A stretch of 64,000 nucleotides of DNA from Brasenia schreberi (taxonomy: Eukaryota; Streptophyta; Magnoliopsida; Nymphaeales; Cabombaceae), in assembly GCA_036023115.1 (NCBI GenBank), contig JAYKKT010000086.1:12539501-12603500 (forward strand). Direction: 5' to 3'. The notes beneath the pieces were generated by a model that did not search any database, was not told the origin of the DNA, and saw nothing but the letters and a program-made list of their open reading frames with translations. A program made the position numbers and the translations under genes. Position 1 is the stretch's first letter; the number at the start of each line of letters is the position of its first letter. Shown here in pieces: positions 23,848-35,905 of this stretch.

Positions 23848-24404
23848 GCGACAACATTAACTTTTGCCTTCTCTTTCATTGGCCAACTGAGGAGGCCTAT
23901 TCCAATCTAAAAAAATAACATTATAAGGTACTTTTTGATGCTCCGTCAAGTGAAATATGAGTTTTCAGTTGTTTATCACATCTTTCAGCAGGGGCTTGTG
24001 GTGCATTTCCATCTCTCTCAACTCATTATCTAGGTTGTGGCATTGTGAACATGGCTTGTGAATGAAGGGTTTACAATGTTACATAAGTTGAGGGAAAAAC
24101 TTGCAAAGGAAGCGCCTCTTGAAAGGGCTATGAAATTTCTCGAGTATGATGTGACAGTTGAGCATGTCAGTAAAGGTGATAAGGGAGAGCCTAAGAAATT
24201 TCAGCACATGTACCGGTAAAAATAACAAAGCACCGGTAAAAAAATTACCAAATACATCAACAAAACTAAAAGAAACCAATATGATCCATATCAACAAAAG
24301 CAAGGCTACAACGTGCATGTTTTGCCAAATAAAAAACACCAATAACTACCCCATTGCTTATTACTTCAGAAGCTACAATTATAAAATCCTAATGGAGTTA
24401 CTTT

Positions 24405-26222
24405 GAACCTGCCATAAAGATGATAGTTGTCTTCAAGAGGATAGGTCATCCATGGTCATAGTCAATGGTGGATGGTCTATTAACATATAAAAAATAAATG
24501 ACTATATGAGAAAAGGGAAATTCGTAAAGAAGATATCCAAAAGTTTAGACGCCAGTTGATTCGGTGTAGATGTTGTTCATGGGTGAAGTCAGACTTTCTT
24601 TTATTCAGTTCTTTGCTGCCTTCTTTATCCTCATTGATGCCCACATCATTTCTTACTATTATTCCCACTGCTTTTTCTCTTTCTTGTGCCTTACTTTTTT
24701 TTATAGCTCCTACAAAACCTTTCATAGTTTAGGACCTGAGAGGTTTGTCTTCAAGTATCTCATGCAATGTTATCCTTCCTTGAGAGGAGAGCAAGGGCAC
24801 AATTCTTGTTCCAATTGCAATCAAACTGGATAGGGCTTTAGGAGATTTTATCTGTTAAAAGGCTTTCCCCCATTCCAGCAGCTTCTAAATTGTTTGTTAA
24901 TGCGAAATGTTTGACACAACTTTAGAGCTGGTCAAAATCTCCTCCCCTCAATCAACAATGATTGAAATTCGTTGCAACTCAAAAATATGAGGATAGAAGA
25001 AGTGAGCCAACTATTCTATCATGATACTTTAAAATAGATTCTAATGTTGAGGTGATATACACCTTTCTATCATTATGGTCCATGGATTTCAATCGATTCA
25101 GCTTTCTTGTGGCTTGATTCCGCCAATGATCATAGATGTCGCTACCATCACCAGTCTTCTCATTGACAACATTGGTATAGCGTCACTAGTAAGTAAGAAC
25201 ATACGATCTTAAAGATTATTTGCAAGAGAGGTAGTTCCTATTATTCAGATTTCGTGCAAGCATATATGCTTCTTGATGAAAATGTAATTGAAACTAAACG
25301 TTTTTGTACTTTTCTTCTATTGAATATGCTATTACTTTGTTTTTACTTTTGCATATGAGGTAGTAAAATCCCATTTCACATGTCATTGCCATCATGCAAA
25401 CGAAATACATTAAACTTACTTCCTTGTTCTTAGGGTGTATTCTTTAGTTTCCGAAGCACTAACCAATCTCATTAGTGATGGGTAGGCCGTTGATTTCTTT
25501 CCACTTTACTTTGATGTTGACCATCATGAAAAACCCATCGCTTATAGATTAAGGACTTATATGATTCTTCAAATAATGACTTTGGCTGTCGATATATCCT
25601 TCCTCACTGGGATCTTTTGCACAACCCCAAATTCTTTGTTGGTTTTTATGCCTTAATTATGGAACCAAATTTTCCTTCCTATGTTGCTCAAAATTCATCT
25701 TATCTAAGATATTGCTCTTCTAATACAATCAAACATGAAATACAATAGAAAAACTTCACTTGCATATATTAATGTCAAGCTTTAGGCAAAAGTCTTTCAT
25801 CCCATTAAGATTCTTTTTTTTTATTTATCTATTGCTCCATTACCTAGAGAAATGAACAAATTTGTAGATCTATAGGTCCAAGTATATGGTGTCCTCTTCC
25901 TTGACAAATCAATCAAATATGTATGCTTTGAAATTTGCCAAGTTTGGTGAAAAATGGTGAAAGAAAAAGACTCTAAAGTCTCTGGCACATCCTCTAGAAC
26001 CAACTATTCATGAAGTAATGTCCAACAAGAATTGAGATCCTATGATGAAGACTATTGCGTAAACCCATAAATCTTCTTAAAGAGAGAAGATTTACCACAA
26101 TGAGTAGGTGTCAAGACCTCAATTTTGAGGTTCCATTACTTAGTTTGAGTAGCTTCATGCATTCATTATCTGCTGTTCAATTCTTTAAATATAAATCTAT
26201 AACTAATAGTCTATGTTGAGTA
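24405..26222. other. Intergenic; inverted gypsy piece, otherwise nothing recognised
   Basis: About 24558-24648 repeats, in reverse orientation, the 3' part of the gypsy D family (compare 20320-20411 and 52262-52355). It encodes the same hydrophobic frame (FFILIDAHI versus FFILIDVHI). From 24650 to 26222 I see no recognisable gene. Confidence 0.45.
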
Positions 26223-26955
26223 GTTTAATTTATAACTAATAGTCTATCTCTTCTCTAGTAAGCAAAGTAGTCAATTTGTCTTCGACAAACCACTCTTATA
26301 ATTAATCAAATGCACATATTTTTTCTTGAAAAAAATGTTTGCTATAAAGAGATCATATTTTATAGAAAAATGATGATTTTCCTTTCTTTTATCATCTACT
26401 CGATAAAACCATAGTTTCCATGAATACCTTGATATCCTAATACATCTTTACCCACATATCTATTTAAAGTACCTCCTAAACATAGCATTTCTCTTTGTGG
26501 AATACTTTGGATCCCCTTATCTAATTCTTGCCAATATGCCTTTTTATTTTTTCTCTTAATCGTTCTTAAGATGCATGTTCAAACCTCTCATCCTAAAACT
26601 AACTTCACTATCATAATTTAATCACGATATCGCTTTACCTCTATTGCATTATACTTCAAATCATTATGAACAATAACAACCCCATTTATGATATGAATAC
26701 CATAATTTAAAATATGTCTTTTTAATCACTTTGCCCTTTTCTCCAATCCATTTTATCTCTTACCAACATAAAATATAAACATTTACCATATTCATAGTAT
26801 TTACTACTCTATAAACTCATATTTAATCTTGATGTTCTATATACCAACATGAATTTCATTATCAAGGACTGGCTTCTTCATCCCCCATACTTATTCATGC
26901 TATAAGTATGGAGACATGCTTTGCACTTGCTTCACTATGTTCAAGCATCAATATG
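26223..26955 (-). repeat. Copia-derived block, direct duplicate 1
   Basis: Direct duplicate of 28542-29275 with few differences, sharing for example TATAACTAATAGTCTATCTC, CATAGTTTCC and ACCAACATGAATT. In the second copy it joins directly to copia integrase on the minus strand, so this block is the internal part of the same element family. Here the similarity stops at about 26950, just at the junction to integrase. All frames have stops. Confidence 0.65.
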
Positions 26956-28541
26956 GAGGGAGTAACTTCTTTATCTACATATACTCTCTTTAATAAGTGT
27001 AGTACATTGAGGCGAAGACAAAGAGGCCCTTACTCTTTATTATAATGAGTATACATATCGCGTATTGCTATAAGGAGACGACCTATATGCAAATTTTGGT
27101 TGTGTGTAACTCACTATACAACCATTTGAAAAGGAGAGGAATATGCTCCTTATGAGATGTGAGCTCATATATGTTCTCTTTGTTAAAGGTCTTCTTACTC
27201 TACTTATCAATAGTCGATCTCCCATGCAATTGAATTGCTAGCACGGTAAAAACCCAAACTTCTCCATGCTAGATAAGAAATGAAAACAAAGAGGGGTTAT
27301 CTACAGTCGTTTAGTGTTGTGGATGGTCTTTGGGATATGGCTGACTATGGTTAGCTAAAGATGGATTAAGATTGTATGGTTAAGTTAATGAAGTAGTGAA
27401 TAAATTGTAGGCTAACAGGTCCTATAGTAGGTGATTTGTTTGATCAATTTAAGGCAGGTCCAATCAAGTAGTGTGGATTTATTCTTATTAAATGGGTTAT
27501 TGTTAGTAGTACATGTGTGGTTAATGGCTAGATATGGTTTAAGATGAGTTATAATAGGGTAAAACAAAAGGGTTGTCCTATAATTAGGTAGGGATCTTAG
27601 AGTGATAGCTGGTTGTCTATAGTTGGGTTTATAGGATCATTGTTCGGTCAATCGGGTGTGGTTGATGATCAATTGAATGGCAAAGGTGGTCAGGGGGTTA
27701 TGATTTATAGCTGATTATTTGCATAAAAACAATTGATAGACTCTAAATATATGAGTGATTGCAAACAATCAATGTTTGCAACAACTTTGAGAGGTTAGCC
27801 AATGGTCCTCTGTCGCCATGCATATTATGGCAAAATGTTGATGGCCATATCAAATGTAACATGTGATGATGTTCTAACAGATATTGCAAATTTTGAAAAG
27901 GTATTGCTAGTAAAATTGGCCTAATAAGCATATTGAATCACCCATGAATAACAAAATAATAAGACGACAATGTGACATGAATGACTCTAACGACTAAATA
28001 TGCCAAGGTAGTCTTTAATATTTAATTCATATGTCGACGATGGTGAATAGAACAAAAATTTAAGGGAGAGGGAGAGAAAGAAATAGAGAAGGGTGAGAGA
28101 AGAACTTGTATTGCTTAAAAAACTTGAGATTTCTGGATAGATTGCTGGAGGTGTACAATCTATTTATACTTTAGATTGTAGTCTATAGAGGATAACTGTG
28201 TTGAGAAAAGACAAGAGGATTACAACCAATACATTTTTGTAAATATCTATTTTATCACAATCTTCTTGGTGCTTAATCTCTTGATTGCAGTAAAAAATGT
28301 TTTCTCACCAAATGTTCACGAATTGGACCTTAATTGAATCTCTATGCATGGCAAAAACTTGTTAGTACCTCCCTTAAAAACAACTGGATCCTTATTTAAA
28401 TTGATCTTTAAAACTTGAATTTTTTAGCAGCAAGCAAGTCCATCACATTTATATATGTAGCAAACATCCATCTTTGAGATTATATTAGATCAATCCACAT
28501 CACGTTTGATTAAGCTTTAGATTGAACCTGAGCTAGGTATT
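26956..28541. other. Intergenic with possible LTR promoter fragment
   Basis: About 27300-27680 is G/T-rich on the plus strand with repeated TGGTTA/GGTTAA motifs. On the minus strand about 28200-28020 has a TATA-like AGTATAAATAGATTG followed by a CT-rich stretch (TTCTTTCTCTCCCTCTCCC). This is the usual promoter/leader layout of a plant LTR, but no partner LTR was found. No gene is supportable. Confidence 0.35.
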
Positions 28542-29275
28542 GCCCAATTTATAACTAATAGTCTATCTCTTCTCTAATAAGCAAAGTAGTCAATTTGTCT
28601 TTGACGAACCACTCTTATAATTAATCAAATACTCATATTTTTTCTTGAAAAAAATGTTTGCTATAAAGAGATCATATGTTGTAGAAAAATAATGATTTTC
28701 CTTTATTTTATCATCTACACGATAAAACCATAGTTTCCCTGACCACCTTGATATCCTAATATATCTTTACCCACATATCCATTTAAATTACTTCCTAAAC
28801 ATACCATTTCTCTTTGTGTAATACTTTGGATCACCTTATCTAATTATTGCCAATATGCCTTTTCATGTTTTCTCTCAATCATTCTTAAGATGCATGTTCA
28901 AACCTCTCGTCCTAAAACTAACTTCACTATCATAATTTAATCACGATACCGCTTTACCTCTATTGCATTGTACTTCAAATCGTTATGAACAATAACAACC
29001 CCATTTATGATCTGAATACCATAATTTAAAACATATATTTTTAATCACTTTGCCCTTTTCTCCAATCCATTTTATCTCTTACCAACATAAAATATAAACA
29101 TTTACCATAATCATAGTATTTACTACTCTATAAACTCATAGTTAATCTTGATGTTTTATATACCAACATGAATTCCATTATCAAGGATTGACTTTCTCAT
29201 CCCCCATACTTATTCATGCTATAAGTATGAAGACATGCTTTGCACTTGCTTCACTATGTTCAAGCATCAATGTAC
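28542..29275 (-). repeat. Copia-derived block, direct duplicate 2
   Basis: Second copy of the block at 26223-26955, continuous with the copia integrase relic at 29214-29501. Read on the minus strand it is full of stops. Confidence 0.65.
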
Positions 29276-30960
29276 TTACTGCTTCTCTCCAAAATATCCT
29301 TAGTATAGAAACATCTATTAATATAGATATCATTATGTTAAATGGAGTCTTGTTATATCTCACTGCTACACTATTCTGTTGAGGTGTCTCGGATATTGTA
29401 TTTTGTTTTGCAATACCAAAGTCTTTGTAGAATTCGAAAATTTTTAAAGAGGTATATTCTTTACCTCTATCTAATTTCAAGACTTTGATTGTATGCCCCA
29501 ATTTATTATCTATTTCTTACTTATATTCTTTAAATGTTTGAAGTGCCTCAGATTTATGTGTAAGATATATATAAGTATATCTCGAGTAATCATCGATAAA
29601 GGTTATGAAATAAACCTTTATACAATGTGTTCTTACTCTAAACAATCTACATAAATCGGTGTGAATAATCTTTAATAGGGTTGTTGCTCTAGTTACCTAT
29701 TTGGAAAATGATTTTCTAGTCATTTTCACTTGTATACAGGCTTAACACTTATTAAAAGTGTTCTCATGAAAATTGGGCAATAAGTTAAAGTTGGTTAATT
29801 TTCTCAACTTCTTTAAACTTATATGACCCAATCTTTTATGCCACATATTCACATAGGCATTATCAATATAAATAGAAAAAAACTTTCATTTTCATTAATG
29901 TTGAGTTTAAACAACTCATGCTCAACATCAAATAAACCAGAAAATGTTATCCTGCCATGATTTATCATAGTGACTTTTCGAATGAAAAACTTAACTTGAA
30001 ATCCTTTCTTTACTAAAGCGGGGACTAATAGAAGATTGTGCCTAATAGAGGAGAGGGCACAATTAATACATCAGTGAGTATAATTGGTATGCCTTATACA
30101 AAAATACTAAAGGACTCAACCCCAAGAACATCAGAAAATGTATTGTTTTCCATATATACTCGATGCTCGTCAGGCTTATACTCCTTCAGTTCCATCGTTC
30201 CCATGTATAGAGAAACTTAGAAATCAAGCAGATTATGTCCTCCTTTTTTGTTGTGCCACGTCGTTGATTGTTACCTTCATTGGTCTTCTTGTTGCGACAA
30301 TCTCTTTTGTAGCGCCCCATCTTGCTATAGTTGAAGCACTTTACCCGATAAGCGGATTCTTCAATTTCTTAAAATTTTGACTGCTCTACTTTTTATTCTT
30401 ATTAAATTTCTTATTTGGTTTCCTTTTTCCCTGGTTGTTCTTGGAGCTATACCCTAAATCATTTTTAGCAACTAGTAATTTTTTTCTTTTATTCTTGTTC
30501 AATTAGTAGTTTTAATGAAAGTTTAGAAAGAGTAAAATAAGGTCCAAGTCTTAGGGATGTGGTTACCACGTTGTAGGAAGGGGAGAGACTATTTAGAATC
30601 ATGGATATTTGCATCGGTATAGGAATGACTGACTTTGCTACAACCAGATCTCTATTTATTACCAACATTTGGTTGACATGTTCACCTACGTTGTTACCTT
30701 CTTTCATTTTATAAAAATTATACTTCTGAAGGAGTAGTTGTACATGCAACTTGGTTGTAGTATCATATTTAGTAGTCAATGAATCAAATAATTCTTTTAT
30801 AATTTCAAATTCTTGAAATACCCTAATCAAGTCATGTTCCATGTAAGTCAACATTATTGTCCTAGCTATTTTGTCATCCTTTAAAAATGTCTTATATCTC
30901 TCATTTTCCTCATCTGTTGCAATTGGTGTAGGAGGTAAAATTGTTTTAGCCTAGTGGTAT
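29214..30960 (-). pseudogene. Ty1/copia gag-preintegrase-integrase relic, copy 2
   Basis: Minus-strand copia polyprotein relic. From high to low coordinates: gag UBN2 domain at 30854-30489 (EHDLIRVFQEFEIIKELFDS, then TTKLHVQLLLQKYNFYKM, SMILNSLSPSYNVV, EQE), open for 121 residues; a degraded zinc-knuckle and protease zone; a pre-integrase piece near 29960-29740 (HGRITFSGLFDVEHELFKLNI, then PTLTYCPIFMRTLL); and integrase core at 29501-29214 (VLKLDRGKEYTSLKIFEFYK, then TPQQNSVAVRYNKTPF, FWREAVSTL). The order gag-INT before RT is the copia order. The catalytic region keeps 'DRG.EY' and 'PQQN', but stops separate the domains. Confidence 0.85.
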
Positions 30961-32784
30961 TCTTCTTTTCCAAATTTGGAAATTTAAGCCATTTAACTTT
31001 TCAGTCTTTGCCAATTTAGACATGCAAATTCTAAAAGTCATTTTAAAAATTTTTAGCAGAGACAACAAGTAGAGAGTATGTACATTTTAAGATAGAAAAC
31101 ATAAAACATTCATTAGATTGATTTATATAAGACATTTCATAAAGAACTAAAAAATATATAGCCAGACACCTAAATGCAATATCCATAAGTTCTAAGTACT
31201 AAATAGTAAATATATCATGAGTCTATACTGCAGTTTATTTAACCTACTAGTACCATTCTGGAAAAGCTGTAAAATCTGGGGAGTAAATATCCTAAGCATT
31301 GTTCTACAGTTTATTTAACCTACAGGTACTATTCTTGAAAAATTGAAAAAACATGACTAAATTTGAAAAATTATTGTTCACGATATTTCTCATAAAGTAC
31401 AAGGGTATTTTTGTACTTTTTTAGGATAGTATAATGGATATTTTGTGGCTATATTTGTAAAAACACCAAAAATTTGGGTTCCGTAATTTCTTTAAATGAC
31501 TAGAGACAAATCAGTAAAATTATACCTTGGTATTTCATAGTTTTACTCTGTTAGAGGGTAAAAAGACTTTTTACTCTGATAAGGGTATAATTATCTTTTT
31601 ATCTCAAAATATATGGATATTTCAATAATTTTGCTCGTTGGTATTTCATAATTTTCATTTCTATGAAGGCAAAATTGTCATTTCGTAACCAAAACCGCTT
31701 TGCAAAGCCAACGGTTTTGTCGCCCATGGTTTTGTAAAATCACGGTTTTCGCGGGTTTAAATACAGGAGAGAGAGAAACGAGAAAGAGAGAGACAGGGTG
31801 GCAAATCGAGAGGAAGAAGGGGAACGGTCGTAGCGACCCTGTCGTCGCCTGTCTAGTGTAGCCATCACCCTTCCCAGTCATCGCCTCCGACCATCTGGGC
31901 TCTGCCTCATGCCATGTTCGGCTCTGCCTCAAGCCATCTTCGGTTCTCTGCCTCAGGCCACTTGGGTTCAGCCTCTGGCCATCTTGGCTTGGCCTCTATT
32001 CTTCTTTGCTTTCATTTTCGAGTGAGAGAAAAGAGGAAGAGGAAACAAAGAGGTCGCCAATGGTTCTTTTCCGCTTTACTGACCTTATCTTTTTTCTTCT
32101 TTCTCTTTGCCTGATCTCTGTTGTTCAGGCTATTCCTTTGATTTCCAGTCATCTTACACCGAAAAACGTTTTTCAGCTTCTCTCCCTCATGCAATTTTTT
32201 TTTATTTGCAGAACCAACATACCTTTTTGGAGTTTGCCGCAAAGTTTCAACAGGCTCTTATACCAGCTTTTGGGGCAGTACCTTTGCCAAAGTCGTCTGA
32301 GATCTCTAGTGTTCGATTATAGTGCAGCAGAAGCCAACTGTTCCTCTTTGTTGCTTCTTCATTTTTTGTCTCTTTGTGTATTTTCTGTAATATAGAAAGA
32401 ATGGGAACAAAGCTGAGTGTATGATGTATTCTAAGTTACCCGCAGAAGGTTTTCTCATAATACAACAAGTATTTTTCTCGCGTTATACTTTATGTACAGT
32501 TCTTTATATTTAAACATGGTTTTTCCATCTTTCGAGTTTTTCTCTTTGAGCTTTCCTTTTTAACAACCATTTTACTTTATCTGGGAGATGCGTGTCAACT
32601 TTTCAAAAACAGAAAAACAGTTTTATGAACGTTTGATTTTTGAATAATACCAAAAAGAGCTCAATATAAGACAGAGGATAGAGGAGGTGGCTTTTTTTGT
32701 TGGATCTGATGAAATCCGGAAAGAGGGCCCTTCTTCCATTATTTCATGGTCGTTATTAGTAATGGGGCCGATAGTGGCCTTCCA
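30961..32784 (-). mobile_element. Ty1/copia 5' LTR and leader, copy 2
   Basis: Inverse-orientation homologue of 14057-15490. On the minus strand the promoter-like TATTTAAACCCGCG lies near 31760, after a CT-rich stretch and a GC-rich block of GAGGCAGAG-type motifs (31850-31990). The outer end near 32784 begins TGGAAGGCCACTATCGGCC on the minus strand. The upstream block (about 32000-32780) is longer than in copy 1. On the plus strand it includes open frames (32006-32395) that I do not regard as genes. Confidence 0.6.
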
Positions 32785-34090
32785 CTAATTACAGTACGTT
32801 CTTTTCAATTTATTTGTGCATTTTATCCTAGGTGCAGGTATCCGTACGTACTCATAACATGGCAGTGATTTCTCTACGACAAGTCTGCAAGGACGATTCA
32901 TACAGATAAGTTTATGATTTTGCATTTGCTTTTGTTTTCCATACGACTTGATTATGACTTATTTTGAATATACGGCTGTTGTTTATGATTGGGATACGGT
33001 TATATTTATTGTATATTATTTTATCATGCATATATGTTTATGGTTACCATTGTAAAAGTGAGAGTGCACCATTGGAACCACTAGTAAAACATTAAAGAGA
33101 CGTCCAATAAGAAAAGAGAACATTCAAGAGATGCTAGGAATGACAGACCCTGCACATGTAAATAAAGTCTCATGCCTTTACCAAGCCATGGAATCTGTGC
33201 CATGTTTGGTTTACCTGTAAATTCGACTTCGGTTGTACTCTAGAGTCCACATGAAATTCTAAACATGTGTTCGCTGAAATAAATAAACTTGAGAGAAGCA
33301 TCCACCTCTGGCATTGCGATTAGGCTGGTGGAATTGTTTTCTCCCAACATGAGAAAAACATATATACTTGCTTGGGGAGGAAATGCGGTGATCGTTAGAA
33401 GTAGTGAGCTTCCAAGTCCGGCAAGCCCAAATAAACGAACAGTCAGGTTCTCTGTTCTTGTTCTGGCATGCCTTGGGAGTTTTCGGGCCGTGGTTTGTCT
33501 GAATAATAAATCAAAATCACGCAATTGTCTAAATCAATGGTGTCTTATGTTAGGTGGTTTTTAAAATAGTTGGATGAAGCTCCAATAGGTGAGGCGTATA
33601 ATCTAAATGCCAATTAATGGCAGCATATGGCATGAACATGAGTCGTTCGCTCTAATAAATAGCAACATGGTATCTTCATTCAGTTACTTAAAATCACGGT
33701 AGTAGCCATAACACACGTTAGACAATGAAAAAGCCTTCATGATAGTTTTTCCGTCTTCATCTCCCCAACACTACAAAGGTTTAGAGATATCTGCAACGGG
33801 TTCCAATCCAAAACCAGCCATCGACAGAAGAATCATATTAAACCAGCACAAAAGATGCCGCTGTGTGATTCGGGCAAGAATCATGAGACACTTTATATTG
33901 GCAATCCTTTTGAGAGATCTATTAGAAAGTCACCCGATTTTCTACGGCAACTTCTCTATGTTTCAGTAATTTTTCTTCCATTAACTCAGGAGAATCCAGC
34001 CAGTTATATAATAAAACTTAATTTAGAATCATATATATATATGTGCATACATACATAAAGAGAGGGAGGGAGAGAAAAAGAGAGAGGTAC
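32785..34090. other. Sequence downstream of the GALS exon; no second exon seen
   Basis: This is where the remaining exon(s) of the minus-strand GALS gene would be expected. I read the minus-strand frames for the family's C-terminal signatures (RRDRKYAIQAKN and the Tyr/His-rich YYHYHNT motif) and found neither. Frames at 33240-33524 (minus) and 33289-33564 (plus) overlap each other and match nothing I recognise. Confidence 0.5.
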
Positions 34091-35217
34091 CTGCTAACCT
34101 TCTGGGAATCGTTAAGAAGGCAGAGCTTATGGGACATGGCCATCTGCTTTATGGTGAACTGGGTATAATTGACAAGGCTATCCATGACGGAGTTGAACGA
34201 ACTTTTTCGGGGCACAAAGATATACTCGTCCACATCGAAGTAGAAAATCCACTTGGCGGCTAAGCGGTAGCGGTGCAAGCAATCGTTTACCACCATAAAC
34301 TGGTTGTGGTAGTAACCGTCTAACCACTCCTGCTCTCTGATGTCTTGCAGGGTCACGTACCCGGCCTCGACCCACGGCTCAAAAACCCGGAGCACGTCGG
34401 GTTGAACACCGCCGGCGTCATGGATCACAAAATGCGAGTTCTTGCCGAGGAGCTTCACGTGGTAAGCGATCCATTCCCTCATCCTCTGCGGGCTAATATC
34501 GCCGAAGAGCGGCGAACCACAGTAGAGGTAGTCTAATTCGGGTGGAGAAGTAAACTTCGACGTGTTGCGGCTTCTGGCTGCTTCCGTCAAGGCAATGATC
34601 CGCTCCGGTGGGGGCAGGCCATCTTCGGTCTCGCTGCTCACTCTCCCGCCAACGCTGTGGTAGGCGTAAAGCACGAGCTTGCCGCCGAGACCGTCGACTC
34701 CGACGGGTTGCGGGAAGGTGCAATTGACGACCAATGCGATGTAGACTCGGCCGAAGCCCCAGTCCTGGTGCATCTTCAAGCCGTCCACCCTGATGGGCTC
34801 GGCGGAGGCGTTGCTAGGCACCCATTCGCACTCAAAACGTGGGACTCCGAAGACGTGTAGAGCCTTTGGAACGAGGCCGATGACAGCAAAGGTATCCAGA
34901 CCGCCCCTGTACGCGCTCATTTGGATAAAGGCGTAGGTGGCGGAGCCATAAGGCTTAAAAACCCACCGGAGAATGAGACTGTCCTGCTTCTCCTCAATAT
35001 TATGCATTGCTTCCGACGTCAACGAGGCGCTCGACTCCGGGAAGGAGTCAGAAAGGCAGGAGCAAAACTGCGCCGCCGAGAAGCAACGTGGAGGAAGGAA
35101 CTGAGCCACAAGCATTACTGTAGAGGCAATCGCCAGAAGCATCATTCCAAGATCGGCAAATCTCTTCTTCTTCGTCTTGATTGTGTGTGCGTGTGTGTAT
35201 GTGTGTCTGAAATGCAT
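34091..35217 (-). CDS. GALS: Galactan beta-1,4-galactosyltransferase (GT92, GALS-type), exon 1
   Basis: Encodes 375 residues plus two bases of a GT92 (DUF23) galactosyltransferase of the GALS family, which extends beta-1,4-galactan side chains of pectic rhamnogalacturonan I in the Golgi. A short basic N-terminus (KTKKKRF) is followed by a signal anchor at about residues 25-42 and a lumenal domain. Family blocks: GSATYAFIQMSAYRGG (91-106), DWGFGRVY (152-159), LDYLYCGSPLFGDIS (228-242), MREWIAYH (246-253), HDAGG (266-270), GYYHNQF then NDCLHRYR (301-318), and the catalytic DxD-type FDVDEYI (327-333). The donor AGCAG/GTACCT after 34091 fits the alignment with homologues, which continue for about 110-120 residues. 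That part is not visible downstream, so the gene may be truncated. An internal start at Met25 is possible. GC-rich compared with its surroundings, as expected for a real exon. Confidence 0.85.
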
Positions 35218-35421
35218 GCTAATTCAATTATTATGATGGGCCTAGAAGATTATGATTCAAGAGTGTTATTTTTTGAAAAGAAGAAATTGCAAGCCAAAAC
35301 TAATTTTAAAATGTCTGAAATGCGTGCTAATTCAATTATTCTGATGGGCCTGCAAGAACATGAATCAAAAGTTTTATTTTTAAAAGAGAAGAAATTGCAC
35401 ACGCCAAAACTAATTTTTAAA
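35204..35421. repeat. Two-unit tandem repeat across the GALS start codon
   Basis: Two direct units of about 108 and 110 bp, 35204-35311 and 35312-35421. Both begin TGTCTGAAATGC and share GCTAATTCAATTATT, GATGGGCCT, GAAGAAATTGCA and CCAAAACTAATTTT. The predicted GALS ATG (minus strand, 35217-35215) lies in the first unit. In the second unit the matching triplet is CGT instead of CAT, so the start exists only in the gene-proximal unit. Confidence 0.85.
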
Positions 35422-35905
35422 TTTAATGATCAAGAACTCAAATTTTGGAAAGTTCTAAAGTTTAGGATGTCAAGGCGCTTAGTCCATCTAGGTCGCACCT
35501 CGTCATTGTATGGGCTTGGTTCATCTTACTAAGCCAATGAAATAGGGGACGAAAAGTGTTAATCAAACAGATAAGCCAAGCCCAAGCCAAGATCCGCTAG
35601 TTCCTCGCTTTCTTCCAGCTACATTGCTTGGTAGAAGGATTGGGGTATAGTTTGGATGAGTTTGAACTGGATCCATATTGGGTTTATTCAAACCAAGAGA
35701 AACGGCACATATCCAAAAGTTGCTTTATTAAGGTCGAGTTTTGGTTTTGCACATCACGACGAAAACATATTGCCAAGCATGTTTAAATTAATATGCTTTT
35801 AACGGGCTTGAATGTTTTATAAACAGAAAACGCAGAAGTTAAAGTAATTTTGTTTTATTAGATCGAAATACAAAAGCCTAGAAAAGTTGATGAATTTCAT
35901 CTCAA
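35422..35905. other. Region upstream of GALS, nothing recognised
   Basis: Presumed GALS 5' flank. No clear TATA box or known element was placed with confidence. Confidence 0.4.

Larger units (their letters stand above)
18674..24404 (+). pseudogene. Ty3/gypsy fragment D1 (RT end-RNaseH-INT-3' part), split by LTR-like insertion
   Basis: The sister of 50618-53130. It begins at the RT/RNase H connection (ELDPNKVEAIQNLSIP). RNase H follows near 18908-19090 ([20 protein letters not shown], then [17 protein letters not shown]). Integrase pieces follow: FKWHFYWLGVLKDVHQILRR and CTKCKQAKTIYSA at 19505-19680 (zinc-binding end) and AYNRSIHRAIGHSPFEVIYG at 19960-20025 (catalytic-core end). A downstream stretch of unknown coding (KLREKLAKEAPLERAMKF) lies near 24080-24220. 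Stops and frameshifts break every domain. A 3.2 kb insertion (20632-23847) interrupts it and is absent from the sister copy. The right-hand end at about 24404 is where similarity between the copies stops. Confidence 0.85.

Noticed and set aside
32006..32395. Plus-strand 129-residue frame with a hydrophobic start
   Set aside because: Lies within the upstream part of the minus-strand copia LTR, overlaps frames on both strands, and is not open in the sister copy at 14 kb.
34345..34860. Open frames on the plus strand and other minus frames across the GALS exon
   Set aside because: Shadows of the GC-rich GALS coding exon.
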